Both the position numbers and the translations under genes were made by a program. A DNA stretch of 6,533 bases, taken from the NCBI GenBank assembly GCA_937901105.1, contig CALCHD010000159.1, positions 1 through 6,533 of the forward strand. Reading direction: 5' to 3'. Under the pieces are notes generated by a model. The model was given only the letters and a program-made list of their open reading frames with translations. It was not told where the DNA came from and did not search any database. Below are positions 6,494 to 6,533 of this stretch, piece by piece (positions within the stretch are counted from its first letter, which is position 1; every line of letters starts with the position of its first letter). The DNA is from an uncultured Bacteroidales bacterium (GTDB lineage: Bacteria > Bacteroidota > Bacteroidia > Bacteroidales > UBA932).

Positions 6494-6533
6494 TGTTTTT
6501 ATTGTATTGTTATAATATTCCTTAATATACAAA

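Noticed and set aside
6494..6532. TTG start giving purH 13 extra residues
   Set aside because: The extra segment is encoded by A/T-rich leader sequence and the family normally starts just before the RALFSVSDKTG motif, at the ATG at 6493.
6494..6533. Promoter for purH with TTTG at 6533-6530
   Set aside because: No TAnnTTTG-like element lies at suitable spacing downstream, and the region ends at the window edge.

Overview
The window looks like chromosomal DNA from a member of the Bacteroidetes, most likely a Bacteroidales. The evidence is a TonB-dependent receptor with a Bacteroidetes-style N-terminal carboxypeptidase-regulatory domain, DUF4249-type lipoproteins, a perfect TAnnTTTG promoter element, and A-rich leaders without Shine-Dalgarno sites in front of the first genes. 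Genus cannot be assigned from the sequence alone. All genes lie on the minus strand, so the biological order runs from high to low coordinates.

Region 1 (about 4919-6533) is purH, the bifunctional enzyme for the last two steps of IMP synthesis. It is complete from an ATG at 6493 and is followed by a clear rho-independent terminator. Region 2 (about 4857-4918) is a short intergenic spacer holding a perfect 20-bp tandem duplication; the junction of the two copies makes a consensus Bacteroidetes -7 box, the best promoter candidate for what follows.

Region 3 (1-4856) is a tightly packed cell-envelope operon: a DUF4249-like lipoprotein (copy A), a 230-residue secreted protein of unknown function, an 897-residue TonB-dependent outer-membrane receptor, and the first 85 residues of a second DUF4249-like lipoprotein (copy B) that runs off the window. 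Gaps are 20 nt, a 4-nt ATGA overlap, and 7 nt, so co-transcription and translational coupling are likely. By analogy with SusCD/RagAB-type systems, the receptor is the TonB-driven channel and the lipoproteins are candidate surface partners. The substrate cannot be read from the sequence, and no SusD, FecR or sigma-factor gene lies in the window.

The most unusual points are the two paralogous lipoproteins bracketing one receptor, the unknown secreted protein coupled to the receptor by ATGA, and the tandem duplication that builds the putative promoter. I see no RNA genes, insertion sequences, CRISPR arrays or phage features. No gene-free stretch exceeds about 120 bases.
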